Made by a program: the position numbers and the translations under genes
Origin: Pseudorhodoferax sp047601025
GTDB lineage: Bacteria; Pseudomonadota; Gammaproteobacteria; Burkholderiales; Burkholderiaceae_C
NCBI RefSeq assembly: GCF_047601025.1
Contig: NZ_JASGJZ010000001.1
Coordinates: 372,001 to 436,000 of the forward strand
DNA length: 64,000 bases
Direction of reading: 5' to 3'
In this document: positions 36,633-46,069 of the stretch, piece after piece
Numbering within the stretch: the stretch's first letter is position 1
Layout: every line of letters begins with the position of its first letter
The notes under the pieces: model-generated
The model's database searches: none
Told to the model about the DNA's origin: nothing
What the model saw: the letters and a program-made list of their open reading frames with translations, nothing else

Positions 36633-37895
36633 ATGCATGAATGCCCCGTCACCGTCTTTCCACCGCAGATCCGGTGGGAGACCGATGGCACCAGCCGCAT
36701 CCCGTTCCAGGCCTACACCGACGAGGCCCTGTACCGCAAGGAACTGGACCGCTTCTTCTACCAGGGCCACTGGTGCTACGTCGGCCTGGAAGCGGAGATC
36801 CCGAACCCCGGCGACTTCAAGCGCACCGTGGTCGGCGAGCGCTCGGTGCTGATGGTGCGCGACAAGGACGGCTCGATCCATGTGGTGGAGAACGTCTGCG
36901 CGCACCGCGGCATGGCCTTCTGCCGCGAGCGCCACGGCAACCGCGAGAGCCTGACCTGCCCCTACCACCAGTGGAACTACACGCTGTCCGGCGACCTGCA
37001 GGGCGTGCCGTTCCGCCGCGGCGTCAAGCAGGACGGCAAGGTCAACGGCGGCATGCCCAAGGACTTCAATCCCGCCGACCACGGCCTGACCAAGCTCAAG
37101 GTGGCCACGCGCGGCGGCGTCGTGTTCGCTGCGTTCGACCACGGCGTGGAACCGCTGGAGGACTTCCTGGGCCCGGTGATCCTCGGCTACTTCGACCGCC
37201 TGTTCGACGGCCGCCGGCTGCGCATCCTCGGCTACAACCGCCAGCGCATCCCGGGCAACTGGAAGCTGATGCAGGAGAACATCAAGGACCCCTACCACCC
37301 GGGCCTGCTGCACACCTGGTTCGTCACCTTCGGGCTCTGGCGCGCCGACAACAAGTCGCAGCTGTTCATGGACGCCCGCCACCGCCACGCGGCCATGGTC
37401 TCCGCGCGCGGCAGCGCCGGCAAGTCCGAGCAGGTCACGCAGGTCTCCAGCTTCAAGGACAGCATGCAGCTGCACGACGCGCGCTTCCTCGACATCGTCC
37501 ACGAGGACTGGTGGGGCACGCCGACGGCCGTGATGATGACCGTGTTCCCCAGCGTGATCTTCCAGCAGCAGGTCAACAGCGTGTCCACGCGCCACATCCA
37601 GCCCGACGGCCACGGCGCCTTCGACTTCGTCTGGACGCACTTCGGCTTCGAGGACGACAGCGAGGAGATGACGCGGCGCCGGCTGCGGCAGGCCAACCTG
37701 TTCGGCCCGGCCGGCTTCGTCTCGGCCGACGACGGCGAGGCGATCGAGTGGTCGCAGGAAGGCTTCGAGACCAAGCCCTGCCACCGCACGCTGGCCGAGC
37801 TGGGCGGGCGCGAGGTCGGCGACACCGACCACATGGTGACGGAGACGCTGATCCGCGGCATGTACGAATACTGGCGCACCACGATGGAGGCCTGA
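36633..37895 (+). CDS. nagG: Salicylate 5-hydroxylase, large oxygenase subunit
   Basis: The ATG at 36633 has AGGAG upstream and gives 420 residues, close to NagG of Ralstonia sp. U2. The Rieske centre is CAHRGMAFCRERHGNRESLTCPYHQW (Cys-x-His...Cys-x-x-His, split by 17 residues). The mononuclear iron ligands are in DPYHPGLLHTW. Long stretches such as PNPGDFKRTV and the GVKQDGKVNGGMPKDF run agree with what I remember of NagG. The enzyme hydroxylates salicylate at C5 to gentisate using electrons from the ferredoxin. It opens the operon nagG-nagH-nagAb. Confidence 0.93.
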   Translation: MHECPVTVFPPQIRWETDGTSRIPFQAYTDEALYRKELDRFFYQGHWCYVGLEAEIPNPGDFKRTVVGERSVLMVRDKDGSIHVVENVCAHRGMAFCRERHGNRESLTCPYHQWNYTLSGDLQGVPFRRGVKQDGKVNGGMPKDFNPADHGLTKLKVATRGGVVFAAFDHGVEPLEDFLGPVILGYFDRLFDGRRLRILGYNRQRIPGNWKLMQENIKDPYHPGLLHTWFVTFGLWRADNKSQLFMDARHRHAAMVSARGSAGKSEQVTQVSSFKDSMQLHDARFLDIVHEDWWGTPTAVMMTVFPSVIFQQQVNSVSTRHIQPDGHGAFDFVWTHFGFEDDSEEMTRRRLRQANLFGPAGFVSADDGEAIEWSQEGFETKPCHRTLAELGGREVGDTDHMVTETLIRGMYEYWRTTMEA

Positions 37896-37897
37896 CC

Positions 37898-38371
37898 ATG
37901 GACGCGCAGGACTACTTCGAACTGACCCAGCTGTACGCCCGCTACGCCAGCGCGCTGGACGCGGCCGACTGGGACGCCTGGCCCGAGTTCTTCCTCGACG
38001 CCTGCATCTACAAGCTGCAGCCGCGCGAGAACCACGAGCGCGGCTTCCCGCTGGCCACGCTCTCCTTCGAGAGCAAGGGCATGCTGAAGGACCGCGTCTA
38101 CGGCATCCGCGAGACGCTGTTCCACGATCCCTACTACCAGCGCCACGTAGTCGGCGCGCCGCTGGTCCACCAGGTCGACGCCGACGGGCGCATCCACGCC
38201 GAGGCCAACTACGCCGTGTTCCGCACCCGGCTGTCACGGGAGTCGACGGTGTTCAACGTCGGCCGCAGCATCGACGAGGTCGTGCGCACGCCGCAGGGCC
38301 TGAAATTCGCCTCGCGCCTGGTCGTCTACGACAGCGAGATGATCCCCAACTCGCTGATCTACCCGATCTGA
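37898..38371 (+). CDS. nagH: Salicylate 5-hydroxylase, small subunit
   Basis: The 157-residue protein follows nagG after two bases. It has the beta-subunit fold of ring-hydroxylating oxygenases: YFELTQLYARYASALDAADWDAWPEFFLDACIYKLQPREN, YGIRETLFHDPYYQRHVVG and the YDSEMIPNSLIYPI tail. The small subunit is structural and pairs with the large subunit as (alpha-beta)3. The length and ending agree with NagH. Confidence 0.92.
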   Translation: MDAQDYFELTQLYARYASALDAADWDAWPEFFLDACIYKLQPRENHERGFPLATLSFESKGMLKDRVYGIRETLFHDPYYQRHVVGAPLVHQVDADGRIHAEANYAVFRTRLSRESTVFNVGRSIDEVVRTPQGLKFASRLVVYDSEMIPNSLIYPI

Positions 38372-38381
38372 GGACGCCGCC

Positions 38382-38696
38382 ATGAGCACCCAATGGATCG
38401 ACGCGGCCGCCGAGGGCGACGTGCCGCAGGACGACGTGATCGGCCTGGCCGTCGCCGGGCGTGACATCGCGCTGTACGGCGTGGACGGCAGCGTCTTCGC
38501 CACCGACAACGTCTGCACGCACGGCCATGCGCGGCTGTGCGACGGCTTCCTGGAAGGGCACGAGATCGAATGCCCGCTGCACCAGGGCAAGTTCGACGTG
38601 CGCACCGGCCAGCCGACCTGCGCGCCGGTGACCGAGGCGCTGCGCAGCTACCCCGTGAAGATCGAGGGCGGCCGCGTCTGGCTGGCCCTCGACTGA
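38382..38696 (+). CDS. nagAb: Rieske-type [2Fe-2S] ferredoxin
   Basis: The 104-residue protein has CTHGHARLCDGFLEGHEIECPLHQGKFD, the CxH...CxxH Rieske pattern of soluble naphthalene-dioxygenase-type ferredoxins. It carries electrons from a reductase to NagGH. The protein is entirely soluble and compact, and matches NagAb in length and in its GxPTCAPVTEALRSYPVKIEG ending. Confidence 0.93.
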   Translation: MSTQWIDAAAEGDVPQDDVIGLAVAGRDIALYGVDGSVFATDNVCTHGHARLCDGFLEGHEIECPLHQGKFDVRTGQPTCAPVTEALRSYPVKIEGGRVWLALD

Positions 38697-38722
38697 AGCG
38701 GCCCACCCTCCAGGAGTCCACC

Positions 38723-39976
38723 ATGACTGTCGAGCGACCAGAGGTCGCGGACGGCGCGCGCGCGCCCGCGAGCATCGTGATCGTCGGCGCCGGCCAGGCC
38801 GGCGGCTGGGCCGCCCAGACGCTGCGCAAGGAAGGATTCGCCGGGCGCATCGTGCTGATCGGCGAAGAGGCGCACCGGCCCTACGAGCGCCCGCCGCTGT
38901 CCAAGGCCGTGCTGGCCGGCGCGGCGCAGCACGAGAGCACGCGGCTGATGCCGCCCGAGGCCTTCGACGCGCTGGCGCTGGAGTGGCGGCCCGGCACGCA
39001 GGCCAGCCGCATCGACCGCACCAGCAAGCAGGTGCTGCTGGCCGACGGCACGGCGGTGGCCTACGACAAGCTGATCCTGTGCACCGGCGGCCGCGCCCGC
39101 ACGCTCGCCCTGCCGGGCAGCGAGACGGTGGCGCTGCACACCCTGCGCACCATCGACGACGCGCTGCGCCTGGCCCCGGCCCTGGCGCCGGGCCGCAGCG
39201 TGGTGGTGGTCGGCGGCGGCTGGATCGGCCTGGAGGTGGCCGCCACGGCGCGCCAGCTGGGCGCCGAGGTGGTGGTGCTCGAGACGCAGGAGCGCCTGTG
39301 CGAGCGCAGCGTGCCGCCGCAAGTGTCCGAGCACCTGCTGGCGCTGCACCGCGCCCAGGGCACGCGCGTGCTGCTCGGCGCGCAGGTCCGCGGCTTCGCC
39401 CGGCAGGCCGACGGCCGCCCGCAGGTGCAACTGGCCGATGGCAGCGCGCTCGCGTGCGACGCCATCGTGCTCGGCGTCGGCCTGGTGCCGAACGACGAAC
39501 TGGCGCGCGCGGCCGGCCTGGCCTGCGACGGCGGCGTGCTGGTCGACGCCGGCTGCCGCAGCTCGGACCCGGACATCCTGGCGGCCGGGGACGTCGCCGT
39601 GGCGGCCAACCCCTGGGCCGGCCGCCGGCTGCGGCTGGAATCCTGGCAGAACGCGCAGGAGCAGGGCATCGCCGCCGCGCGCTCGGCGCTGGGCCTGCCG
39701 GTCGACTACCAGCCGCTGCCCTGGTTCTGGTCCGACCAGCACGGCATGAACCTGCAGATCTACGGCATCCCCACGTCGGCGCACCGCGTCGTGCGCCGCG
39801 GCGACGCGGCATCCGGCAGCTTCGTGCTGTTCTTCCTGGCCGGCGACGTGGTGCAGGCGGCGCTCGGCCCGAACGCGGCCCGCGACCTGCGCTTCGCGCG
39901 GCGGCTGATCGAGCAGCGCAAGCCCGTGGACGCCGAACGCCTGGCCGACCCAGGCACCCCGATGTCCAGGCTCTGA
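38723..39976 (+). CDS. FAD-dependent ferredoxin reductase (rhodocoxin-reductase type)
   Basis: The 417-residue protein has a dinucleotide fold at the start (IVIVGAGQAGGWAAQTLRKEGFAGRIVLIGEEAHRPYERPPLSK) and a second nucleotide-binding fold (VVVVGGGWIGLEVAATARQLGAEVVVLE). SDPDILAAGDVAVAAN binds FAD. It lacks any iron-sulfur domain, unlike NagAa. Such enzymes reduce [2Fe-2S] ferredoxins for P450s and Rieske oxygenases. It lies directly after the ferredoxin, so it probably powers the same hydroxylase. A second, NagAa-type reductase lies at 46070. Confidence 0.9.
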   Translation: MTVERPEVADGARAPASIVIVGAGQAGGWAAQTLRKEGFAGRIVLIGEEAHRPYERPPLSKAVLAGAAQHESTRLMPPEAFDALALEWRPGTQASRIDRTSKQVLLADGTAVAYDKLILCTGGRARTLALPGSETVALHTLRTIDDALRLAPALAPGRSVVVVGGGWIGLEVAATARQLGAEVVVLETQERLCERSVPPQVSEHLLALHRAQGTRVLLGAQVRGFARQADGRPQVQLADGSALACDAIVLGVGLVPNDELARAAGLACDGGVLVDAGCRSSDPDILAAGDVAVAANPWAGRRLRLESWQNAQEQGIAAARSALGLPVDYQPLPWFWSDQHGMNLQIYGIPTSAHRVVRRGDAASGSFVLFFLAGDVVQAALGPNAARDLRFARRLIEQRKPVDAERLADPGTPMSRL

Positions 39977-40016
39977 CGGCCCGGCGCCCCGACAACGACA
40001 AGACGGAGACAACCCC

Positions 40017-41387
40017 ATGCGACAGATCGACATCCACCAGCTCGCGGACGACGCGCGCTTCAACCGCTTCCACGGCCTGGTGCTGCTGTGGTGCGCCCTG
40101 ATCATCATCTTCGACGGCTACGACCTCGCGGTCGTGGGCATCGCGCTGCCTTCGATCATGAAGGACATGCAGGTCGATCCGACGCAGGCCGGCTTCATGG
40201 TCAGCTCGGCGCTGTTCGGCATGATGTTCGGCGCCATCTCGCTCGGCACCATCGCCGACCGCATCGGGCGGCGCTGGGCCATCGTGCTGTGCATCGCGCT
40301 GTTCAGCCTGTTCACCGCGGCCGCGGGCCTGACCCGCGACCCGGTGCTGTTCGGCGTGTCGCGCTTCCTCGCCGGTCTGGGCATCGGCGGCGTCATGCCG
40401 AACGTGGTGGCCCACATGACGGAGTACGCGCCCCGCAGGATGCGGGCCACGCTGGTGACGCTGATGTTCAGCGGCTATGCGGTCGGCGGCATCGTGGCGG
40501 CGCTGCTCGGCAAGGGGCTGATCGAGAGCTATGGCTGGCAGTCCGTGTTCTTCGCGGCGGCGGCGCCGGTGCTGCTGATCCCGCTGATCCTCAAGTCGCT
40601 GCCAGAATCGATGCCGTTCCTGCTCGCCAAGGGCCGGCACGAGGAGCTGCGCCACATCGCCGCCCGCATCGACCCGGACCATCCGCCGCAGCCCGGCGAC
40701 CGGTTCACCGTGCCGGCGCACGACAAGGCCGACGGCGCGCCCGTGCGCCACCTGTTCACCGACGGGCGCGGCTTCAGCACCATCATGTTCTGGATCGCCT
40801 TCTTCATGTGCCTGTTCATGGTCTACGCGCTCAGCTCCTGGCTGACCAAGCTGATGGCCGGCGCCGGCTACAGCCTGGGCTCGGCGCTGACCTTCGTGCT
40901 GGTGCTGAACGCCGGCGCCATCGTCGGCTCCGTCGGCGGCGGCTGGCTGGCCGACCGCTTCCACATCAAGTACGTGCTGGCCGCGATGTACGCGCTGGCG
41001 GCGGTGTCGATCAGCCTGCTGGGCGTGCCCATGCCGCAGGAACTGCTATTCATCGTGGTCGCGCTGGCCGGCGCCTCGACCATCGGCACGCAGATCGTGG
41101 CCAACGCCTACACCGGGCAGTTCTATCCGATGGCCATCCGCTCCACCGGCCTGGGCTTCGCGCTCGGCATCGGGCGCAGCGGCGCCATCCTGGCGCCGAT
41201 CCTGATCGGCGTGCTGGTCGGCTTGCAGCTGCCGCTGCAGCAGAACTTCCTCGCCATCGGTATCCCGGGCCTGGTCGGCATGCTGGCCGTGCTGCTGATC
41301 GACCACGGCCGCTCGGCGTCGCACCAGCATGCCGCCCCGGCGGCCGAAGCCGCCAAGCCCGCGCCGGCCACGGCCGCGCGCGCCTGA
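40017..41387 (+). CDS. MFS aromatic-acid:H+ symporter (AAHS family)
   Basis: The 456-residue protein has 12 membrane helices. The AAHS pattern FDGYDLAVVGIALPSIMKDM in helix 1 and the loop IADRIGRRWAIVLCIALFSLFTAAAG are characteristic, as is PESMPFLLAKGRHEELRHIAARI. Relatives import benzoate, 4-hydroxybenzoate or gentisate (BenK, PcaK, GenK). In this context salicylate or gentisate is the likely substrate. Confidence 0.9.
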   Translation: MRQIDIHQLADDARFNRFHGLVLLWCALIIIFDGYDLAVVGIALPSIMKDMQVDPTQAGFMVSSALFGMMFGAISLGTIADRIGRRWAIVLCIALFSLFTAAAGLTRDPVLFGVSRFLAGLGIGGVMPNVVAHMTEYAPRRMRATLVTLMFSGYAVGGIVAALLGKGLIESYGWQSVFFAAAAPVLLIPLILKSLPESMPFLLAKGRHEELRHIAARIDPDHPPQPGDRFTVPAHDKADGAPVRHLFTDGRGFSTIMFWIAFFMCLFMVYALSSWLTKLMAGAGYSLGSALTFVLVLNAGAIVGSVGGGWLADRFHIKYVLAAMYALAAVSISLLGVPMPQELLFIVVALAGASTIGTQIVANAYTGQFYPMAIRSTGLGFALGIGRSGAILAPILIGVLVGLQLPLQQNFLAIGIPGLVGMLAVLLIDHGRSASHQHAAPAAEAAKPAPATAARA

Positions 41388-41419
41388 ACACCCCCTCCCC
41401 ACCCCACGAAGGACATCCC

Positions 41420-42127
41420 ATGACCGCCGCCACCTACCTCTGGACCCCGCCGCCCGTCTACTCGCTGCCCGTGCGCGGCCGCAGCGAGCGCCTGCCGATC
41501 CACCGCCTGTTCTTCGTCGGCCGCAACTACCACGCCCATGCCGTCGAGATGGGGCGCCCCGTCGACAAGTCGGCCGAAGTGCCGTTCTACTTCACCAAGG
41601 CGCCGTCGACGCTGGTCGAATCCGGCGCCACCGTGGCCTACCCGCCGGGCACGGCCGACTACCAGCACGAGATGGAGCTGGTGCTCGCCATCGGCGCGCC
41701 GGGCTTTCGCGTGAGCGAAGCCGACGCGCCCGGCCTCATCTACGGCTACGCCTGCGGCCTGGACATGACGCGCCGCGACCTGCAGCTCGCGGCGCGCGAG
41801 AAAGGCCGCCCCTGGGACCTGGGCAAGGACGTCGAGCAGTCGTCCGTCGTCTCCGAGATCGTGCCGATGCCGCAGGCCGTGCTGAGCCAGGGCGCGCTGT
41901 CGATGGCGGTCAACGGCACGGTGCGCCAGCAGTCCGACCTGTCCAAGCTGATCTGGAACATCCCGGAGCTGATCGCGGACCTGTCCAGGTACTACCACCT
42001 GCAGCCCGGCGACCTGGTCTTCACCGGCACGCCCGAAGGCGTGGGCCCGGTGCAGGCCGGCGACCGCATCGAAGGCCGCATTGAAGGCGTCGGCACGATC
42101 GCCCTGGACATCGGCCCCGCCGAATGA
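41420..42127 (+). CDS. nagK: Fumarylpyruvate hydrolase
   Basis: The 235-residue fumarylacetoacetate hydrolase-family enzyme starts after GGA upstream. Its motifs are FFVGRNYHAHAVEMGR, FYFTKAPSTLVESGATV, YQHEMELVLAIG (metal-ligand Glu residues), DMTRRDLQ and VFTGTPEGVGPVQAGD. It splits fumarylpyruvate into fumarate and pyruvate, the last step of the glutathione-dependent gentisate route. Position next to nagI supports the name. Confidence 0.92.
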   Translation: MTAATYLWTPPPVYSLPVRGRSERLPIHRLFFVGRNYHAHAVEMGRPVDKSAEVPFYFTKAPSTLVESGATVAYPPGTADYQHEMELVLAIGAPGFRVSEADAPGLIYGYACGLDMTRRDLQLAAREKGRPWDLGKDVEQSSVVSEIVPMPQAVLSQGALSMAVNGTVRQQSDLSKLIWNIPELIADLSRYYHLQPGDLVFTGTPEGVGPVQAGDRIEGRIEGVGTIALDIGPAE

Positions 42128-42155
42128 CGGCGCGACAGACGACGGAGAGCCCGCC

Positions 42156-43280
42156 ATGACCATCGACCTGACGCCCTCCCCCGTGCGGCTGCACGCCACC
42201 GCCGCGCCGGGACAGCCCGAGCCCACGCCCGCGCTGGAGCAGCTGTACCGCGGCTTCGAGCAGGAGCTGCTGGTGCCGCTGTGGACCGAGATCGGCGACC
42301 TGATGCCGCTGCATCCGAAGTCCAAGGCCGTGCCCCACCTCTGGCGCTGGGAGCGGCTGAAGGCGCTGGCCGCGCAGGCCGGCGAGATCGTGCCCGTGGG
42401 CCGCGGCGGCGAGCGCCGCGCCATCGCGCTGGCCAACCCCACGCTGGGCGGCCGGCCCTTCGCCACGCCCACGCTGTGGGCCGCCATCCAGTACCTGATG
42501 CCGGGCGAGGACGCCCCCGAGCACCGCCACACGCAGCACGCCTTCCGCTTCGTGGTGGAGGGCGAGGGTGTATGGACGGTGGTCAACGGCGACGCCGTGC
42601 GCATGTCGCGCGGCGACTTCCTGCCGCAGGCGGGCTGGAACTGGCATGCCCACCACAACGCCGCCACCGAGCCGATGGCCTGGATCGACGGCCTGGACAT
42701 TCCGTTCTCGTACTACGCCGAGAGCCAGTTCTTTGAGGCCGGGCGCGAGAAGATCTCGTCCGCCGAGCGCAGCACGGCGCAGCGGTCGTACTCCGAACGG
42801 CTGTGGGGCCACCCCGGCCTGCGCCCGGTTTCCAGCACGCAGGCCCAGCCCGCCACGCCGTTGCTGGCGTACCGGTGGGCCGACACCGACCGCGCACTGG
42901 CCGACCAGCTGGCGCTGGAAGCCGAAGGCCAGCCCGGCACGCTGAGCCCCGGACATGCGGCCGTGCGCTTCACCAACCCGACTACCGGCGGCGACGTGCT
43001 GCCGACGATGCGCACCGAGATGCACCGCGTGCGCCCGGGCGCCACGACGCTGGTGCAGCGCGAAGTCGGCTCCTCCGTGTTCCAGGTGTTCGACGGCAGC
43101 GGCACCGTCACCGTGGGCGAGCGCACCTGGCAGGTGGCACGGGGCGACCTGTTCGTCGTGCCGTCGTGGCAGCCGTTCTCGGCCCGGGCCGGGGCGGACG
43201 GCCCGCTCGACCTGTTCCGCTTCGGCGACGCGCCGATCTTCGAGGCCCTGCACGCCCACCGCACCCAGGTCACCCGCTGA
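42156..43280 (+). CDS. nagI: Gentisate 1,2-dioxygenase
   Basis: The 374-residue bicupin enzyme cleaves gentisate to maleylpyruvate with Fe(II). Cupin 1 has the ligands in EHRHTQHAFRFVVEGEGVWTVVNGD and GWNWHAHHN. Cupin 2 has RPGATTLVQREVGSSVFQVFDGSGTVTVGERTW without the full His set, as is usual for the family. The length and order match NagI/GtdA. It lies between the fumarylpyruvate hydrolase and a binding-protein gene. Confidence 0.93.
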   Translation: MTIDLTPSPVRLHATAAPGQPEPTPALEQLYRGFEQELLVPLWTEIGDLMPLHPKSKAVPHLWRWERLKALAAQAGEIVPVGRGGERRAIALANPTLGGRPFATPTLWAAIQYLMPGEDAPEHRHTQHAFRFVVEGEGVWTVVNGDAVRMSRGDFLPQAGWNWHAHHNAATEPMAWIDGLDIPFSYYAESQFFEAGREKISSAERSTAQRSYSERLWGHPGLRPVSSTQAQPATPLLAYRWADTDRALADQLALEAEGQPGTLSPGHAAVRFTNPTTGGDVLPTMRTEMHRVRPGATTLVQREVGSSVFQVFDGSGTVTVGERTWQVARGDLFVVPSWQPFSARAGADGPLDLFRFGDAPIFEALHAHRTQVTR

Positions 43281-43365
43281 GCGGGCCGCTGGCAGCGGGG
43301 TGTGCCCCGCTTCATCCGCCCGTCCACAGGCCGACTGCGCCCGACCCATCAAGAAAGCCCACGCC

Positions 43366-44391
43366 ATGTCCTCCGCCATTCGCTCGCCTCTCGTCCGACC
43401 ACCGGCAGCCGGCCTCCGCGCCCGGGTCCTTCCGCTGTGCGCCCTGGTTCTCGCCGGCGCGACATGCCTGCCCGGCGCCCTGGCGCAGACCTTTCCCGCC
43501 AAGCCGGTGCGCTCGGTGGCCCCGTACTCCCCCGGCAGCGGCCCCGACGCCGTGATGCGCATCCTGGGGGAGCGCCTGTCGCGCACCTGGGGCCAGCAGC
43601 TGGTCATCGACAACAAGCCGGGGGCCAACGGCTTCATCGCCATCGGAGATGCCAAGCGCGCAGCGCCGGACGGCTACACCGTGCTGCAGCTGGACAACAC
43701 GCACATGGCCCTGCAGCCGCACGTGTTCAAGCAGCTGCCCTACGACCCGGCGAAGGACTTCGAGCCGGTCGCACCGGTCTATTTCACGAACTTCTTCATC
43801 GTCGTAGCCGCCGATTCACCCTGGAAGGACGTGGGCGACCTGGTCAAGGCGGCGAAGGCCGCGCCTGGCGATGTCACGTACGGCTCCTGGGGCATCGGCA
43901 GCGTGGCCCACGTCGGCGCGGCGATGTTCGAGGCCGCGACCGACACGAAGATGGTGCACGTCCCGTTCAAGGACATGGGCAATGTCTACACGTCCATCGC
44001 CACGGGCGACATCAAGTGGGCGTTCGGCACGGCGGCGACCGCCGGCCCGATGTACCAGGCGAAGAAGGTGAAGTTCCTGGCGCTCGCGGCACCCCGGCGC
44101 CTGCCGGGCTATGCCGACGTGCCGACCGTCGGCGAGGCGGGCGGCCCCGCCGGATTCGAGGTGAAGACCTGGGTCGGCCTGTTCGCCCCGGCAGGCACGG
44201 CGAAGGCTGTGGTCGACAAGATCAACGCCGACGTCGGCCAGGTGCTGGCGACCGCCGAGGTCAGGGAGCGCCTGGCGACCTTCGGCTTCGAGCCCTACAT
44301 CGGGCCGCCGGCCGAACTCACGAAGGCCATCGAACGCGATTCGCGCACGTTCGGCGAAGTCGTCAAGCGCGCCAGGATCTCTCTGGACTGA
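43366..44391 (+). CDS. Bug-family (TctC-like) periplasmic substrate-binding protein
   Basis: The 341-residue protein has a signal peptide ending near GALAQ. It then shows FPAKPVRSVAPYSPGSGPDAVMRILGERLS, VIDNKPGANGFIAIG, APGDVTYGSWGIGSVAHVG and FDMGNVYTSIATGDI-like segments of the Bug fold. No TctA/TctB membrane subunits are nearby, a common situation for Bug proteins in Burkholderiales. Its placement within the gentisate operon suggests that it binds salicylate or a related aromatic acid (inference). Confidence 0.9.
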   Translation: MSSAIRSPLVRPPAAGLRARVLPLCALVLAGATCLPGALAQTFPAKPVRSVAPYSPGSGPDAVMRILGERLSRTWGQQLVIDNKPGANGFIAIGDAKRAAPDGYTVLQLDNTHMALQPHVFKQLPYDPAKDFEPVAPVYFTNFFIVVAADSPWKDVGDLVKAAKAAPGDVTYGSWGIGSVAHVGAAMFEAATDTKMVHVPFKDMGNVYTSIATGDIKWAFGTAATAGPMYQAKKVKFLALAAPRRLPGYADVPTVGEAGGPAGFEVKTWVGLFAPAGTAKAVVDKINADVGQVLATAEVRERLATFGFEPYIGPPAELTKAIERDSRTFGEVVKRARISLD

Positions 44392-44393
44392 CC

Positions 44394-45032
44394 ATGAAGC
44401 TCTACACCTTCTTCCGCAGCGGCACCTCGCACCGTCTGCGCATCGCCCTGAACCTCAAGGGCCTCGCCTACGAGCAGGTCGCGGTCGACCTGCGGCGCGA
44501 AGAGCATCTCGCCGCGGCCTTCAAGGCCATCAACCCACAGCAGTTCGTGCCGGTGCTGCAGACGGAGGGCGGCGTCATGACGCAGTCGCCAGCGATCATC
44601 GAGTGGCTGGAAGAGCGCCATCCGGATCCGCCGCTGCTGCCGGCCGACGCAGGCGACCGTGCCCGAGTCCGTGCGCTCGCGGCGATCGTGGGCTGCGACA
44701 TCCACCCGGTGAACAACCGGCGCATCCTGGAAGCGCTGCGCCACCGCTTCGGGGCCGACGATGCCGCGGTCGCCGACTGGTGCGGCACCTGGATCAGCGC
44801 CGGGTTCGACGCCATCGAGGCCCTGCTGGCGGCAGACCGGCAACGCGGCGACTTCTGCTTCGGCCACGGCCCCACGCTGGCCGACGTCTACCTGGTGCCG
44901 CAGGTCGAGAGCGCGCGGCGCTTCGCGGTCGACCTCGCGCGCTGGCCATGCGTGCAGGCGGTCGACCGGGCCTGCGCGCAGCTGCCGGCGTTCCGCGAGG
45001 CGGCGCCGGCCGCGCAGCCCGACGCGGCCTGA
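44394..45032 (+). CDS. nagL: Maleylpyruvate isomerase (glutathione-dependent)
   Basis: The 212-residue GST-superfamily enzyme of the zeta/MaiA type has the N-terminal thioredoxin fold LYTFFRSGTSHRLRIALNLKGL with the active-site SxxSHR segment. INPQQFVPVLQTEGGVMTQSPAIIEWLEERH is the glutathione site, and LADVYLVPQVESARRF is typical of NagL/MaiA. It isomerises maleylpyruvate to fumarylpyruvate between nagI and nagK. It follows the Bug gene by two bases. Confidence 0.93.
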   Translation: MKLYTFFRSGTSHRLRIALNLKGLAYEQVAVDLRREEHLAAAFKAINPQQFVPVLQTEGGVMTQSPAIIEWLEERHPDPPLLPADAGDRARVRALAAIVGCDIHPVNNRRILEALRHRFGADDAAVADWCGTWISAGFDAIEALLAADRQRGDFCFGHGPTLADVYLVPQVESARRFAVDLARWPCVQAVDRACAQLPAFREAAPAAQPDAA

Positions 45033-45047
45033 GCCAGCGTGGACGGG

Positions 45048-45971
45048 CTACTGCGGCCCCTGCGCGGCGTCGGAGCCGAACAGCTCGAAGACCACGCGGC
45101 GCAGCCACTGGTTGAACGGCTCGCGGTGCACCTTGGCATGCCAGAAGACGTTGATCGGCGCCTCGGGCAGCTTCACCGGATGGGCGCGCAGCGCCAGCCC
45201 GAACGGCTCGACCAGCTCGTCGGCCAGCCGCTCGGGCACCGTGGCGACCAGGCCGGTGCGCTGCAGGATGTGGCCGACGCCCACGAAGTGCGGCACCGTC
45301 AGCCGCACCAGGCGCTCGATGCCGGCCTTGCGGATCAGCTCGTCGACCTTGCCGTGGCCGGTGCCGGCCGCCACGATCACCAGGTGCTCGGCCGCCGTGT
45401 AGTCGGCCAGCGTCACGCGCGGCCGCTCCAGCGCGTGCCCGCGCCGGAACAGGCAGACGTAGCGCTGGCGGAACAGCCGCCGCTGGAAGAAGCCGGCCTT
45501 CAGGTGCGGCAGCAGCCCGATCGCCAGGTCGACCTTGCCGGACTCCATGTCGTCGCGCAGGTTGACCGCGGTGTTGCGCACGGTGTTGAGCGTGACGCCC
45601 GGCGCCTCGTGGCCCAGGCGCTCGATCAGCGCGGGCAGGAACACGATCTCGCCGATGTCGGTCATGCCGATGGTCACGGTGCGCCTGACGCTGGCCGGAT
45701 CGAACTCGACGCGCTGGTTCAACCCGCTGTGGATCATGCTCAGCGCGTAGCCGATCGGCTCGCCGAGCTGCTCGGCGAACGGCGTCGGCACCATGCCCGA
45801 GGCCGTGCGCAGGAACAGCTCGTCGCCGAAGATCCGGCGCAGCTTGGCCAGCGCATTGCTCACCCCGGGCTGCGTGAGCCCCATGTTCTCCGCCACCTTG
45901 GACACGCGGCGCTCGACCATGAGCTGCTGGAACAGGACCAGAAGGTTCAGGTCGATGTCGGACAGTTCCAT
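45048..45971 (-). CDS. nagR: NagR/NahR-type LysR regulator
   Basis: The 307-residue protein has MELSDIDLNLLVLFQQLMVERRVSKVAENMGLTQPGVSNALAKLRR at its start, then the effector domain with TIGMTDIGEIVFLPAL, AVGLLPHLKAGFFQRRLFRQRYVCL-like blocks, VIVAAGTGHGKVD and HILQRTGLVATVP. These agree closely with what I remember of NahR and NagR, which activate naphthalene/salicylate genes when bound to salicylate. It is encoded opposite to the operon, between nagL and the divergent nagAa-type reductase, and likely controls both directions. Confidence 0.92.
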   Translation of the reverse strand: MELSDIDLNLLVLFQQLMVERRVSKVAENMGLTQPGVSNALAKLRRIFGDELFLRTASGMVPTPFAEQLGEPIGYALSMIHSGLNQRVEFDPASVRRTVTIGMTDIGEIVFLPALIERLGHEAPGVTLNTVRNTAVNLRDDMESGKVDLAIGLLPHLKAGFFQRRLFRQRYVCLFRRGHALERPRVTLADYTAAEHLVIVAAGTGHGKVDELIRKAGIERLVRLTVPHFVGVGHILQRTGLVATVPERLADELVEPFGLALRAHPVKLPEAPINVFWHAKVHREPFNQWLRRVVFELFGSDAAQGPQ

Positions 45972-46069
45972 CGCGTGGCATCCTCCCTCGTGAAAAGGCC
46001 CGTCCCGGGCCTGCCGGTGGACGATTCTCCAGCAACCGTCCGGCCGCCCGTGGGCGGCGGCACCATGCC

